Assembly (NCBI RefSeq): GCF_003967175.1
Contig: NZ_AP018553.1
Span: 1,116,001-1,180,000 of the forward strand
DNA: 64,000 bases
Source of the DNA: Sulfodiicoccus acidiphilus
GTDB taxonomy: Archaea; Thermoproteota; Thermoprotei_A; Sulfolobales; Sulfolobaceae
Reading direction: 5' to 3'
Shown piece after piece: positions 9,662 through 19,112 of the stretch. The stretch's first letter is position 1; each line of letters begins with the position of its first letter. The notes under the pieces are model-generated. The model was not told the DNA's origin. It saw nothing but the letters and a program-made list of their open reading frames with translations, and ran no database searches. The position numbers and the translations under genes were made by a program.

Positions 9662-10534
9662 TTAAATAAGTCCTTTCTGACGAAGAACTTCTGCTGCGTT
9701 CCTCCCCAACTGAACCTCCTCTGGGGAGAAGCCGAAGGCCAGTGCAAGGAGTTGAGTAGCGTATATCGCCGGCATAGTCCAATCTAAACTGAACATGTCT
9801 CTCACCTTCACTTGAGTGACGTCCAACTGGAGGTGGCATAGTGAGCAAGGATGTATTAATAGGTCCGCTCCAGCGTCCCTAGCCCCCTTCATTATATTGT
9901 AAGCCAGTCTCAATCCTCCCTTCTCGTTGCTTCCCATCAATGGAAACCCACAGCAGTAAGTCATAGCTGGGAAAGTTACCGGTGTCGCCCCGACTGCGGC
10001 GACCAAGTCCGCTAGACTGTGGGGGCTGTGGGGATCCTCGAAGCCCATAACCTCCCCTGGTCTAAGCATCTGGCAGCCGTAGTAAGTGGCTACCTTAAGT
10101 CCAACCAAAGGCTTCTTAACTGCGGCCTTGATTTTCTCTAATCCTACGTCTCTCAGGAGGACCCACACTATGTGCTCTGCGTTAGCCTTCCCCGAGTACT
10201 GGACCGTGGTACCTTGAGTTCTCTTGTCCACCTCCTCCTTCAAGACCGGGTCCTCCTCGTACTTGTGAACTGCCAGCCTGTGGCTGTGCAGGCAGACACT
10301 GCAGGGCGTCACCATCTTCTCGAGTCCCATCTTCTCAACCTTAGATAGGTTCCTCAGGTTTATTGCCGCATGTCCAACTGGGTCGCGTTCGTCTAGGAAT
10401 CCCCCACCACAACAGTTCCAGTCTTCCACTTCCTTTAGCTCGACCCCCAATGTTTGGGCCACCTTCCTTGTGGCTACGTCTATCTCCACGGCGGAACCGT
10501 GGGCTGTACAGCCAGGGTAGTAGGCCAGCTTCAC
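9662..10534 (-). CDS. sdhC: succinate dehydrogenase subunit C, CCG-domain (HdrB-like) type
   Basis: A 290-residue protein with two CCG domains. The first runs from CCGGGFLDE (about residue 41) to PCSVCLHSH (about 77); the second from CCGFPLMG (about 193) to PCSLCHL (about 231). In Sulfolobales this subunit replaces the classical haem-bearing membrane anchor and is thought to bind iron-sulfur and help pass electrons to quinone. It overlaps sdhB by 4 bp (ATGA) and is the last intact gene of the operon. The small SdhD subunit described for Sulfolobus acidocaldarius is not found after it; a degraded transporter follows instead. Confidence 0.88.
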   Translation of the reverse strand: MKLAYYPGCTAHGSAVEIDVATRKVAQTLGVELKEVEDWNCCGGGFLDERDPVGHAAINLRNLSKVEKMGLEKMVTPCSVCLHSHRLAVHKYEEDPVLKEEVDKRTQGTTVQYSGKANAEHIVWVLLRDVGLEKIKAAVKKPLVGLKVATYYGCQMLRPGEVMGFEDPHSPHSLADLVAAVGATPVTFPAMTYCCGFPLMGSNEKGGLRLAYNIMKGARDAGADLLIHPCSLCHLQLDVTQVKVRDMFSLDWTMPAIYATQLLALAFGFSPEEVQLGRNAAEVLRQKGLI

Positions 10535-11487
10535 TGCTTCTCACCTAGGAGCTTCCTCAACTCGTCTATCCCCCTGACCTTCTTCTGCCTCTCCATAATT
10601 AGTTTTGTCGCCTTTCCATCCTTCATAAGCTCTATCATGGAGATTAGGGAATTCACTAGCCCGTAAGTTTTAACGTAGACCTTTCCTCCCTGGAGCATTC
10701 CGGTCTCTGCGATAGACTCCTCCACCGCCTTAGAGTGCCTTTCTCCGAATGACGACGCGTCGCCAGTGGGCCCGAACTTAGTGGTGTAAGTTCTAGTTAG
10801 CTTTATGGCCTCTACGGGTTCGATGTCGCGCGGGCAGACCTCGTAGCACATGTAGCAGTAAGTGCACCTCCATGCACTATCTATTAGGACCTTAGCTCTT
10901 TCCTCGAAAGAGGTGTCTCTGGGATCTGAAAGGAACCTATAACCTTTAGCGTGTGCAGCGGGACCCAAGAACTCTACGTCTATCCTCACAGCGGGGCAAG
11001 AAGAAACGCAGAGTCCACACCATATGCACTGAGCGAACTTCCAGAGCCTAGACTGATCCTCCGGTTTCAGTCTATGTTCACTCTTCCCCTTAAGCACGTC
11101 CTCTGAAGGATGAAGTCTCGGCTTCACCTTGTACATCCTGTTGTAGAAGTCGGTGAGGTCTACCACTAAGTCCTTCAACACAGGGTAGCCATCCATAGGC
11201 TCCACAACTATAGTGTCAGAACCAGTTCTATCGACTTCTTCCAGAGCGATCGTTCTACACGCAAGTCTGGGTGCCCCGTTAATCCTCATCCCGCAACTTC
11301 CACACACCGCCATGTGACACGATGCCCTATAAGATAAAGTAGGGTCCTGTTCCTCCTTTATTCTCTTCAGGACCTCAGTCATTTGAGTGTACTTATCTAC
11401 CTTTACTGTGTATTCCTGCCACCACGTTCCCTTCTCTTCAGAGAATCTCTTGACTTTTACCTTCACTTCCTTATCGAGTTCCTTCAT
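10531..11487 (-). CDS. sdhB: succinate dehydrogenase iron-sulfur subunit
   Basis: A 318-residue electron-transfer subunit. The N-terminal ferredoxin domain carries CHMAVCGSC and a distal C (2Fe-2S, about residues 57-78). The C-terminal domain has [12 protein letters not shown] (about 154) and [12 protein letters not shown] (about 213) for two further clusters. The extra cysteine in the third site, compared with the bacterial 3Fe-4S site, matches type E Sulfolobales SdhB, which carries a second 4Fe-4S cluster. It starts immediately after the sdhA stop and overlaps sdhC, so it belongs to the sdhABC operon. Confidence 0.92.
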   Translation of the reverse strand: MKELDKEVKVKVKRFSEEKGTWWQEYTVKVDKYTQMTEVLKRIKEEQDPTLSYRASCHMAVCGSCGMRINGAPRLACRTIALEEVDRTGSDTIVVEPMDGYPVLKDLVVDLTDFYNRMYKVKPRLHPSEDVLKGKSEHRLKPEDQSRLWKFAQCIWCGLCVSSCPAVRIDVEFLGPAAHAKGYRFLSDPRDTSFEERAKVLIDSAWRCTYCYMCYEVCPRDIEPVEAIKLTRTYTTKFGPTGDASSFGERHSKAVEESIAETGMLQGGKVYVKTYGLVNSLISMIELMKDGKATKLIMERQKKVRGIDELRKLLGEKQ

Positions 11488-13179
11488 TTAGTACACCCTC
11501 TCCTCAGGCATCCACTTAGTGATCTTAACGGGTTTATACGTGATTTCCACTGTGTTTCCTCTCAGGTAGGCCAATGTGTGTTTAAGCCATTGTTTGTCAT
11601 CCCTCTTTGGAAAGTCGAGTCTGTAGTGGGCGCCGCGGGACTCTGTTCTATTCAGAGCAGTGGTAGCTATTACGACCGCTTGGTCTAACATGTTCCGGAG
11701 TTCCAATGCATTGAAAAACTCTGTATTGTAGGTCTTGCTCCTGTCGGTAACGTACATGTTGACAGCAGTCTTCCTGAGCTCAGTGACCTTTGAAACCGCC
11801 CTCTTTAGACGTTCTTCGTCCCTGAAAACGCCTACGTCTTCCCACATCGTTTTTCTTAACTCCTTCATGACTTCTCCGAAGTGCACTCCACTCTCCCTCT
11901 TTACGAAGGAATAGGCATCATCGACCACCTTCTCAGGGTTAGGAGCATCTCGAACTTCCTTACTATTCTCGAGGAACTTGACTACTGCCTGACCCGTCTC
12001 CCTCCCGAACACTAAAGTCTCCAATAGGGAGTTAGAGCCCAGTCTGTTGGCTCCGTGCACTGATACACACGCAGCCTCCCCGGCGGCAAAGAGCCCAGGA
12101 AGGTCTGGATTGGCCCCAGACACGTCTACGTCCACTCCCCCCATGTAGTAGTGCTGCGCAGGCCTCACCGGTAGCGGTTCCTTGACTGGATCGACTCCAG
12201 CGAAGTTCCTTCCCGCTTCAACAGCGAGGGCGAGCCTCTCCTTTATGTACTTCTCGCCTAAGTGGGTGAGGTCCAACTGAACGTAGCCTCCTGGAAACCC
12301 TCTACCTTCCGCGACCTCTGTAAGTATGGCCCTAGAGACGACGTCCCGCGGTGCTAGGTCTAACTTCATTGGAGCGTACTTAGTCATGAATCTCTCACCT
12401 TTGTTGTTCTTCAGTATACCTCCTTCTCCCCTAGCTGCCTCGCTGATTAGAATATCCGATGGATATAGGGCTGTAGGGTGGAACTGAACAAACTCTGGGT
12501 CCTTAAGGGCCGCTCCAGCCCTCAGGGCCATAGCATACCCATCTCCGGTGTTGATGTAGCTGTTAGTGGTGTGTTGGTACAGCATCCCGTTACCACCTGT
12601 AGCTAGGACCACTGCCTTTGCCCCGAAAGTCGCTGGTGACATACTCTTCATCTCCATGGCAACTACTCCCGTAACTCTCCTGTCTGTGACTAGGAGATCG
12701 AGCGTGAACCACTCCGAAAAGAAATCGACGTTAAGACCGGATACTCTTTCGTAGATCGTGTGAAGTAGCGCCATTCCAGTCTTATCACCCACGAAACGGG
12801 TCCTCGGGTAAGTCTGCCCACCGAAGTATCTCAGAGCCACTCTCCCATCCGGCTGCCTATTGAAGAGAGCCCCCCAACTCTCCAGTAGCCTCACTATCTC
12901 TCCCGATTTGTAGGAGAGTATCTCAGCAGCGTCTTGGTCCACTAGGTAGTCCCCTCCCTTCACCGTGTCATATACCATGAACTCAGGGCTATCGCTTGGA
13001 TCCGAGTTTCCATCCATGTATGCTGCTATTCCCCCTTCCGCACAGGCTGAGTGGGACCTCGTCGGGAACACCTTAGATAGAACTGCCACCCGAAAGCCAG
13101 CACTAGCCACCTCATGTGCAGTCATCAGTCCAGCGAGTCCTCCTCCTACAACCACAACGTCGTAATTGAGCTTCTCCAT
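11488..13179 (-). CDS. sdhA: succinate dehydrogenase flavoprotein subunit
   Basis: A 563-residue catalytic subunit oxidising succinate to fumarate. Seen are the Rossmann GGGLAG motif at residue 12, the FAD-linking histidine in [11 protein letters not shown] near residue 43, the active-site stretch [10 protein letters not shown] with GEGGIL, the HYYMGGV motif, and the adenine-side [12 protein letters not shown]. Length is normal. It is the first gene of an sdhABC operon read from a TATA-like sequence just upstream. Confidence 0.95.
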   Translation of the reverse strand: MEKLNYDVVVVGGGLAGLMTAHEVASAGFRVAVLSKVFPTRSHSACAEGGIAAYMDGNSDPSDSPEFMVYDTVKGGDYLVDQDAAEILSYKSGEIVRLLESWGALFNRQPDGRVALRYFGGQTYPRTRFVGDKTGMALLHTIYERVSGLNVDFFSEWFTLDLLVTDRRVTGVVAMEMKSMSPATFGAKAVVLATGGNGMLYQHTTNSYINTGDGYAMALRAGAALKDPEFVQFHPTALYPSDILISEAARGEGGILKNNKGERFMTKYAPMKLDLAPRDVVSRAILTEVAEGRGFPGGYVQLDLTHLGEKYIKERLALAVEAGRNFAGVDPVKEPLPVRPAQHYYMGGVDVDVSGANPDLPGLFAAGEAACVSVHGANRLGSNSLLETLVFGRETGQAVVKFLENSKEVRDAPNPEKVVDDAYSFVKRESGVHFGEVMKELRKTMWEDVGVFRDEERLKRAVSKVTELRKTAVNMYVTDRSKTYNTEFFNALELRNMLDQAVVIATTALNRTESRGAHYRLDFPKRDDKQWLKHTLAYLRGNTVEITYKPVKITKWMPEERVY

Positions 13180-13200
13180 AGTGTGGAGGTGGACGAATTG

Positions 13201-13210
13201 GTATTAAGTC
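13201..13210 (-). promoter_or_regulatory. TATA-like element of the sdh operon
   Basis: On the minus strand GACTTAATAC lies about 22-31 bp before the sdhA ATG, consistent with a nearly leaderless transcript. The 13211-13598 interval between the divergent sdhA and CPA2 genes contains no supported gene. Confidence 0.45.
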
Positions 13211-13598
13211 TTAGCTAAAGGATCAATTGAAGAACGATTGCAGAGATAAACGAAAGGTTCTACAGACACCTATCCACGTTCAGAGCTCCTAGATTCTTGA
13301 GTCTGGACATCCCTACCCTTTCAGCTCTAAAGGGAAAAGTTCTTAATTTGACCACCCTTAGTTAGGGAGAGCAGCACTTTACCTAAGTCCAACCGTTTCC
13401 TTGTCTTATTCAGATCGAAGTTTCGTGTATGTTTTAAGGGAAATGAGAGGGGTACTTAATGGAGTCTCAATTCGCGTCTCAATATCCTTAAGACTACAAA
13501 TGAACAATTGAAGTTCTGGCTTTCTCTTAGGGAAATCCCCGATCTAAATTTGGATACTTCATATAGCTAGGACACCTCCCACTTCTTCGGCCCACAAT

Positions 13599-13618
13599 CT
13601 ATAAACCGGATTTTAAGG
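13599..13618 (+). promoter_or_regulatory. TATA region of the CPA2 exchanger gene
   Basis: TCTATAAACC and GATTTTAAGG occur in tandem about 28-47 bp before the ATG at 13646. The second is best placed for a near-leaderless start. Confidence 0.4.
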
Positions 13619-13645
13619 ACAAAAGTGCAGATACAGGCTCGATAG

Positions 13646-15319
13646 ATGACAGCGACAGTTGACCTGATCACGTTGAGTGCGCTCTTCACATTAGGAGGGC
13701 TACTAGGCTACTCCATGAGACTCAGAGGTTTTTCGGCCGTCTTAGGATATATAGTAGCAGGAATTCTGTTAGGTCCTATACTTCACCTCGTGAATCCCTC
13801 CTCCTCTCTCTTGCAGTTAATGAGCGACCTCGCGGTCACGGTGATAGCCTTCGAAATAGGAATAAGACTGAACCTGGAGTACGTTAAGGCTGAGCTACCG
13901 AGATTAATTCCGATAATAATATTTGAGATAATAATAGTCCTTGCTATATCCTTTGGATTAGGAGCCCTCCTAAAGCTCACTTACGGAGACGTTCTGACCC
14001 TAGCTTTCACTACTGTGAATACCAGTACTGCGATCGCGTTCAAGCTCCTTGAAGAGAAGGGAATGCTTGAGCTCTCAGAGGCTCGAAACGTAATTCTAGG
14101 GATGGCTTCGATGGAGGACATAGTCTCCTTAGTGTTTCTGGCGATCTTTCCCATTGTGAGCGAAGGAGGCCAGCCCCTCAAGGTAGTTGAACAGGCTAAT
14201 TACGTGGCCCTCGGCCTGATCTTCGCAATCGCCTTCGGTTTCGCCTTTGCTAGGAGGATAATGAATAGAGCCATGAAGAGTGGAGATGACATGATAGTTA
14301 TTGCCTTTCTGTCCTTAGTGACGGTGTTAACTGCAGTATCACCTGTCCTGAAAGTGTCCCCCGCACTGCTGGCACTCATGATCGGTTATGCAATTTCTAC
14401 ACTTAGGGGAAATGATAAAATATTGGCTGCCATAAAGCCAATCAGGGAGTTCTTCGTTGTCATATTTTTTGTGGCCGCGGGGGCTGCTGTTCCAGCTTTA
14501 GCACCCAATGTCACTTTGGTACTGGTAGCTGTCCTAGCGACCTTGATGGTATTCGTCAAGGTTGTGGCCTTCATGACTAGTGCCTGGCTAACTGGAGTAA
14601 GACCCATCACATCAGTGAAGCTCGGCCTCTACATGGCTCCCATAAGCGAGTTTGGTATAATAATTGCGTCCATCGGTCTAGCTGACGGTGTGACCACCTA
14701 CCCAGTTTACATAGCCGTTACCTTGGTTGTTGGGGTATCCTCTCTGATAGCCTCTGTGATCACTAAGTACGATAATCGGATCGCAGAAGGAGTGGCACCA
14801 TTACTTCCTCAACTACACCTCTTCAGACCTCCGAAGGGGAACGGCGACGGAAGAGTAGTCACTTTAGCGGTGTTGAGGAGGTTTGTTGGACTGTTCTCAG
14901 TCCTGATATTGACCCTGTACTTAAGTCTTGTAGTCTTGTACCTTCTCTTCATTTATAGGTTCGCTTACTTGGGGCTAGTGGCTGAGTTCGCTTACTTATT
15001 TGATTTAGTCATCCCAATATACTTCATAATATATGCTCCAAGGTATATCAGGGAACTTTACGATCAGCTACACGTGAAGCTAAGTAAGTATAGCAGTGCC
15101 TACCTTGCTATATTCTTGTATCTAGCTTTCATAGCACTAGGAAGTCAGCTCAGTGGGGCTGTGGCCAATACGGCGGTGGGAATAGGCGGCGTAAAGCCGG
15201 CGCTTGGCAGTCTGACCTATCTCATTTCCCTAGCTCTTTCTGTGACTGTTGTATTCTTGGGTGTCAGGAGGCTCGAAATGGTGTTGAGAGAGGGGGAAGC
15301 CTCTTCATCTTCTCAATAA
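13646..15319 (+). CDS. CPA2-family cation:proton antiporter with a C-terminal extra membrane domain
   Basis: A 557-residue membrane protein. The first ~385 residues form a KefB/CPA2-type exchanger with around 12 membrane segments, GYIVAGILLGP near residue 35 and the acidic ion-site region MASMEDIVS near 155. The usual cytosolic TrkA-N/RCK domain is missing. After a short basic linker the remaining ~150 residues form about four more hydrophobic segments (VLILTLYLSLVVLYLL, IPIYFIIYAP, and others). Predicted role is Na+ or K+/H+ exchange for pH homeostasis in acid. Its 3' end overlaps the convergent neighbour by 56 bp. Confidence 0.8.
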   Translation: MTATVDLITLSALFTLGGLLGYSMRLRGFSAVLGYIVAGILLGPILHLVNPSSSLLQLMSDLAVTVIAFEIGIRLNLEYVKAELPRLIPIIIFEIIIVLAISFGLGALLKLTYGDVLTLAFTTVNTSTAIAFKLLEEKGMLELSEARNVILGMASMEDIVSLVFLAIFPIVSEGGQPLKVVEQANYVALGLIFAIAFGFAFARRIMNRAMKSGDDMIVIAFLSLVTVLTAVSPVLKVSPALLALMIGYAISTLRGNDKILAAIKPIREFFVVIFFVAAGAAVPALAPNVTLVLVAVLATLMVFVKVVAFMTSAWLTGVRPITSVKLGLYMAPISEFGIIIASIGLADGVTTYPVYIAVTLVVGVSSLIASVITKYDNRIAEGVAPLLPQLHLFRPPKGNGDGRVVTLAVLRRFVGLFSVLILTLYLSLVVLYLLFIYRFAYLGLVAEFAYLFDLVIPIYFIIYAPRYIRELYDQLHVKLSKYSSAYLAIFLYLAFIALGSQLSGAVANTAVGIGGVKPALGSLTYLISLALSVTVVFLGVRRLEMVLREGEASSSSQ

Positions 15320-16334
15320 GTTCCATAACCTTGTTGTAGGTGAAGGGGATGGAGCGAGTTGGTTCTGGATCGTGAAGTATGTTTACCTGAGGAGACAAAC
15401 CTAGGACTTCGGCTAGTCCCAGTATCCATATCCTGGCCGTAGCCTCATAGTTGTATCCCCCTCCACCAAGTAGAATGAGTCGTCCGTCTGCAAAGGTGTG
15501 TGCTAGCTCGTGAATCATCTTGACAACCTCCAAGTAACCGAAGGTGCTCAACTTAAGCTCCACCAACGGATCGGAGTAGTGAGAGTCTCCTCCTATAACG
15601 ACGAATAATAGCTGAGGAGAAAATGACAGTAGCCTCGGTAACACGACCTCCTTGAAGGCGGCAACGTAGGCGTCGTCTGCCGTACCAGGTGGTAATGGTA
15701 CGTTAAGTACTAGCCCCTCTCCTGGTCCCTCTCCTCTTTCATTTACGTCTCCACTTCCAGGGAAGAAGCCCCTGTGGTACATGTGAAGCGAGACCTTAAA
15801 CGATTTAGGATCGGAGTAAAGGATTTCTTGAGTGCCGTCAGCATGATGGCCGTCCAAGTCAATGACGGCGACCCTGTTGAACCTCTCCTCTGCCCTTTTG
15901 ACGCCTATTGCGACGTCGTTAAACACACAAAAACCAGAGGCAGCTGATGGTTTTGCGTGATGAAGTCCTCCACCTATGTTCATAGCGTGACGAAACCTCC
16001 CCTTCGAAACGAGATCGAGCGCCTTCAGGGTAGCTCCAACTCGCACGAGGGATGCATCGAATATTCCCTTAAAGGCTGGAGTGTCTCCTTGGTCTAGGAA
16101 ACCCTTTCCCTCGTTGCTCACGCTTTCGACGAACTTGACATACTCTTTCTTGTGGACGATGAGAAGATCCTCCTCTCCTGCTGGATCTGGCTCCAATATT
16201 TCAATCTTATCGACGAGTCCCATTGTGAAGAGCAGTTCCCTCGTAATTCGCTCCCTCTCTGCCTTGAACGGGTGATCATCTGGAAAGCTGTACTTGAGAA
16301 AGTCGTCACTCCACAGAAAAGCAGTCTCGTGCAC
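15264..16334 (-). CDS. histone deacetylase-fold protein (AcuC/acetylpolyamine amidohydrolase-like)
   Basis: A 356-residue arginase/deacetylase superfamily protein. The active-site signatures are all present: GGGLHHA (paired histidines, about residue 120), the zinc motif DLDGHHADGTQ (about 158-168), GDSHYSDPL with the second metal aspartate, and the GGGGYN loop near 290. It should remove acetyl groups from a protein lysine, polyamine or small substrate. Archaeal members are often called acetoin utilisation proteins by homology, which does not show substrate. It is convergent with the exchanger gene and divergent from the CBS protein gene. Confidence 0.85.
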   Translation of the reverse strand: MHETAFLWSDDFLKYSFPDDHPFKAERERITRELLFTMGLVDKIEILEPDPAGEEDLLIVHKKEYVKFVESVSNEGKGFLDQGDTPAFKGIFDASLVRVGATLKALDLVSKGRFRHAMNIGGGLHHAKPSAASGFCVFNDVAIGVKRAEERFNRVAVIDLDGHHADGTQEILYSDPKSFKVSLHMYHRGFFPGSGDVNERGEGPGEGLVLNVPLPPGTADDAYVAAFKEVVLPRLLSFSPQLLFVVIGGDSHYSDPLVELKLSTFGYLEVVKMIHELAHTFADGRLILLGGGGYNYEATARIWILGLAEVLGLSPQVNILHDPEPTRSIPFTYNKVMELIEKMKRLPPLSTPFRAS

Positions 16335-16386
16335 GGCTCGTACTAACGTTTTATACTTTTAAATGTTGAAGTGAAGTAGAGAATCG

Positions 16387-17505
16387 ATGGCTGACTTCGT
16401 AGTAGATAGCAAGGTAATTGCCTCGCCTTCAGACACCATAGGTACTCTAGTCGCTAGGATGAGAGAGACTGAGCAGTGGGTCGTTCCCGTGGTTAATCAG
16501 GGAAACCTTCTAGGACAAGTGACCTACAAAGACCTATTGAGAAGAAGGATAAGTCCAGACAGCAAGGTTAACTCTGTCATGACCCCAACTGTCACAATCA
16601 GTGATGCGGAGGATGTACAGAGAGTGGTCGCCAAGTTCTACACCAGTAGGGCTCGTGCAATTCCGGTGGTAACTAAAGAGAGGAAGTTCGTTGGTTTGGT
16701 AACTAGGGAGTCTCTCCTTTCATACCTGATAAGGACTGGCATGATCCCCCAGGAGCGAGTCAGGAAGTACATGGCTTCTCCCGTATTGACGGTAACCATG
16801 TCGGACTCGGTAGCTAGGGCGAGATGGCTAATGGTGAGAGATAACGTTAGCAGACTGCCAGTCATGGAGGGTGAGAAGTTGGCGGGAATAGTGAGTATGA
16901 GGGACATAGTGTCTAGGCTCTACGAGGCTAGTAGCAGGAAAAGAGAGAACATCTTGGTTGAAGAAGAGAGAATTATGGCTATGCCTGTGAAAGAGATCAT
17001 GAACTACCCAGTGATAACCCTTCAAGGATCATCAACCTTAGAGGACGTAGTCAACACCTGTCTCACGAAGAAGGTATCTGGAATTCCAATATTGGAAGGA
17101 GGAAGGCTAGCTGGAATAATTTCCACCATAGATGTGATAGGTGCTGTGGCTGAGAGATTCAAGATAGAGATGCCCATACAGGCCAAGTTGCCTAGGACGA
17201 TGAAGAACTCGGACGAGAAGTCGGTTATAGATGGGATCATTGAAAGGCACCTGAGCAAGGTGGAACGGATCACCGAAGTGGATTCATTTAAGGTCTCCCT
17301 TAAGGAGAGTGTGAGTGGAGAGAATAAGAAGATGTATGAGGCTAACGTTAGGGCCTCCACTAGGTTGGGGAACTTCGTGGCTAGCGACTCGGACTGGGAC
17401 CCCGCTACAGCCCTTCGCAAGGCAGTTGAGAGACTCGAGAAAAGGATAATAGACAGGGTGAAGACCGTACAGAGGAAGAAGAGAGGAGAAAAGGGATCTC
17501 CTTGA
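16387..17505 (+). CDS. four-CBS-domain protein with a RaiA/HPF-like C-terminal domain
   Basis: A 372-residue protein. Four CBS repeats cover about residues 1-270 (for example PVVNQGNLLGQVTYKD, VTKERKFVGLVTRES, EGEKLAGIVSMRD, EGGRLAGIISTID); paired CBS domains usually bind adenine nucleotides. The last ~100 residues start with KVERITEVDSFKVSLKE, then a strand EANVRASTRLGNFVASD, and end in a basic helix ALRKAVERLEKRIIDRVKTV, which resembles the beta-alpha order of RaiA/HPF ribosome hibernation factors. Nucleotide-sensing ribosome silencing is inference. The stop overlaps the nitrilase gene by 4 bp, so the two are probably coupled. Confidence 0.7.
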   Translation: MADFVVDSKVIASPSDTIGTLVARMRETEQWVVPVVNQGNLLGQVTYKDLLRRRISPDSKVNSVMTPTVTISDAEDVQRVVAKFYTSRARAIPVVTKERKFVGLVTRESLLSYLIRTGMIPQERVRKYMASPVLTVTMSDSVARARWLMVRDNVSRLPVMEGEKLAGIVSMRDIVSRLYEASSRKRENILVEEERIMAMPVKEIMNYPVITLQGSSTLEDVVNTCLTKKVSGIPILEGGRLAGIISTIDVIGAVAERFKIEMPIQAKLPRTMKNSDEKSVIDGIIERHLSKVERITEVDSFKVSLKESVSGENKKMYEANVRASTRLGNFVASDSDWDPATALRKAVERLEKRIIDRVKTVQRKKRGEKGSP

Positions 17506-18215
17506 AACTTGCTATAGTGCAACCTAGGGACGTTCAAGGAGCTCTTAAGCTGACTGAGTCTGCTTTGAAGGAGGGGGCGGAGCTAGTTCTTCTGCCTGAG
17601 AAATGGGTTAAGGACATAGAGTTGGCCCCTTTGGATCAACTTCGTCTTCTCGCCAAGAATTTCACGGCCTGGATAATTCCAGGTGCGTTTGAGGACGGCG
17701 TGTCGGTTGTGGCCCCAATATTTGATAGCAACGGAGAGATAAGAGGGGTGGCCAAGAAAGTTCACCTCTTCGGGCAAGAGAAGGAGAGGTTGTACCCCGG
17801 TGACAGAATCCTTTCGTTCTCCTTTAGGGGAGTGAAGTTTGGTCTCTTGGTATGTTACGATGTGGATTTCCCTGAGACTGTGAGGTCTCTCTTCCTCAAG
17901 GGTGTCGAGGTTCTATTGGTCCCCTCTAAAGTGTCTACGGAGGGCATGGGCATATGGAGGGACTACCTCAGGGTTAGAGCAATAGAGAACAGAATCGCTG
18001 TTGTCAACGCCAATGCCCTAGATCCCCCAGAGTTCAGGGGAATGAGCTCAGCCTTCGTCCCAGTGAAGAAAGGGAGGGTGATTGACGTAGAGGTCGCGGC
18101 CTCCTTGGAGGACAGGGAACAGTACTCCACATTCGAGGTCGATCCTTTGAAGTACTTAGGCTTCAGAGCAGAGAGAATGAGGGAATATAGGGAAGTCGAG
18201 GTAGACGAAATCTAA
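17502..18215 (+). CDS. carbon-nitrogen hydrolase (nitrilase superfamily)
   Basis: A 237-residue amidase-fold enzyme. The catalytic triad is visible as Glu33 (LLPEKW), Lys86 (KVHLF) and Cys118 (LLVCYDVDFPE). Members hydrolyse amides or nitriles such as omega-amides or deaminated glutathione. The substrate cannot be read here. The protein is slightly shorter than the usual ~260-280 residues. It overlaps the CBS protein gene by 4 bp and ends 2 bp from the convergent GGCT gene. Confidence 0.85.
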   Translation: MKLAIVQPRDVQGALKLTESALKEGAELVLLPEKWVKDIELAPLDQLRLLAKNFTAWIIPGAFEDGVSVVAPIFDSNGEIRGVAKKVHLFGQEKERLYPGDRILSFSFRGVKFGLLVCYDVDFPETVRSLFLKGVEVLLVPSKVSTEGMGIWRDYLRVRAIENRIAVVNANALDPPEFRGMSSAFVPVKKGRVIDVEVAASLEDREQYSTFEVDPLKYLGFRAERMREYREVEVDEI

Positions 18216-18217
18216 GC

Positions 18218-19018
18218 TCAGAGGCCGCTCGTTTTGCACTGTTCCCCCCACTTCCTCCTGAGTCCGTCTAAGATCAATTTTAGGTACTCTGAAGAGGGCG
18301 TACCCTCTTGCCCACCCTCGGAGAAGTAGGCAGTAGCGAAGTACCTTCGGCCCTCCTCATCCAAGACAGGTATAGAGTCCCTGAGGTACCTACTCATGTA
18401 ATGCTCGGCTCTGTCTAGCACAGCCAACTGATCTGTAGTAGTAAGGTAGATGTAACCACAGACCTGCCCTTCTCCCTCCCTCAGACTGGCACAGAGACCC
18501 CATTTACATGGGACGGAGAATACTATCCTGAAATTGGGAGCAAAGACTCTGAGCTCCTTCATTATAACCGTAAGTCCTCTCTGTTTCATGACCTCTGGAT
18601 TTGTGTTCTCCGCGTAGGCGAAGTAGTTGATGATTCTAGGCATCCCAACATAGGAAGAGAAGTCCCCATCTCTTACAACGTACTTGTCTTCAACAGATCG
18701 GCGGTATACATACATCTGTACGTTACTCAGTCTATATCGTCTCTTCTGATCGAAGTTAACCGTCACTGAAGCCCTCTCGTAAAGATCTTCTGGAGTTCCG
18801 GAATAACCCTCTATTTCGTCAAGCTTTCTCAACAGTAACTCGTTCACTTCGTAAACTTCCCCCCATACAGTTCCTTCTCCTCTGATACAACCTGGATATC
18901 CTCCCAAGTCATACATCCTGAAGCCGTCCACGTACCCTAGTCCAACGAACCTAGAGTCTTTTAACAGGTGATTGAGTTCAAATCCGTATCGGAGGGTCCC
19001 ATAAACGAATAGTAGCAC
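18218..19018 (-). CDS. tandem gamma-glutamylcyclotransferase-fold (GGCT/AIG2-like) protein
   Basis: A 266-residue protein with two GGCT-like halves. The first begins FVYGTLRYGFELNHLL (residue 4) and continues through GYPGCIRG and VWGEVYEV to a KLDEIEGY motif. The second begins YFAYAENTNPEVMKQRG (about 131) and continues through VFSVPCKWGLCASL and VCGYIYL to LDRAEHY. The first matches BtrG/AIG2-type domains, the second mammalian-GGCT-like domains. The family cyclises or releases gamma-glutamyl amines. The covalent pairing of two distinct types is unusual. The catalytic role is inference. Confidence 0.7.
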   Translation of the reverse strand: MLLFVYGTLRYGFELNHLLKDSRFVGLGYVDGFRMYDLGGYPGCIRGEGTVWGEVYEVNELLLRKLDEIEGYSGTPEDLYERASVTVNFDQKRRYRLSNVQMYVYRRSVEDKYVVRDGDFSSYVGMPRIINYFAYAENTNPEVMKQRGLTVIMKELRVFAPNFRIVFSVPCKWGLCASLREGEGQVCGYIYLTTTDQLAVLDRAEHYMSRYLRDSIPVLDEEGRRYFATAYFSEGGQEGTPSSEYLKLILDGLRRKWGEQCKTSGL

Positions 19019-19082
19019 AAGACTATGTATCTCCAGACTAGTAAAACTTTGAGGGCGTTGGGTCTAAATGAAGTTTACGAGA

Positions 19083-19092
19083 GTTTTTATAC
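19083..19092 (+). promoter_or_regulatory. TATA box of the band-7 protein gene
   Basis: GTTTTTATAC ends 21 bp before the ATG at 19113, at the spacing for a leaderless mRNA. This decides the start in favour of 19113 over the upstream in-frame ATG at 19068. Confidence 0.55.
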
Positions 19093-19112
19093 GCAGAAAC
19101 GTAATACTACAT

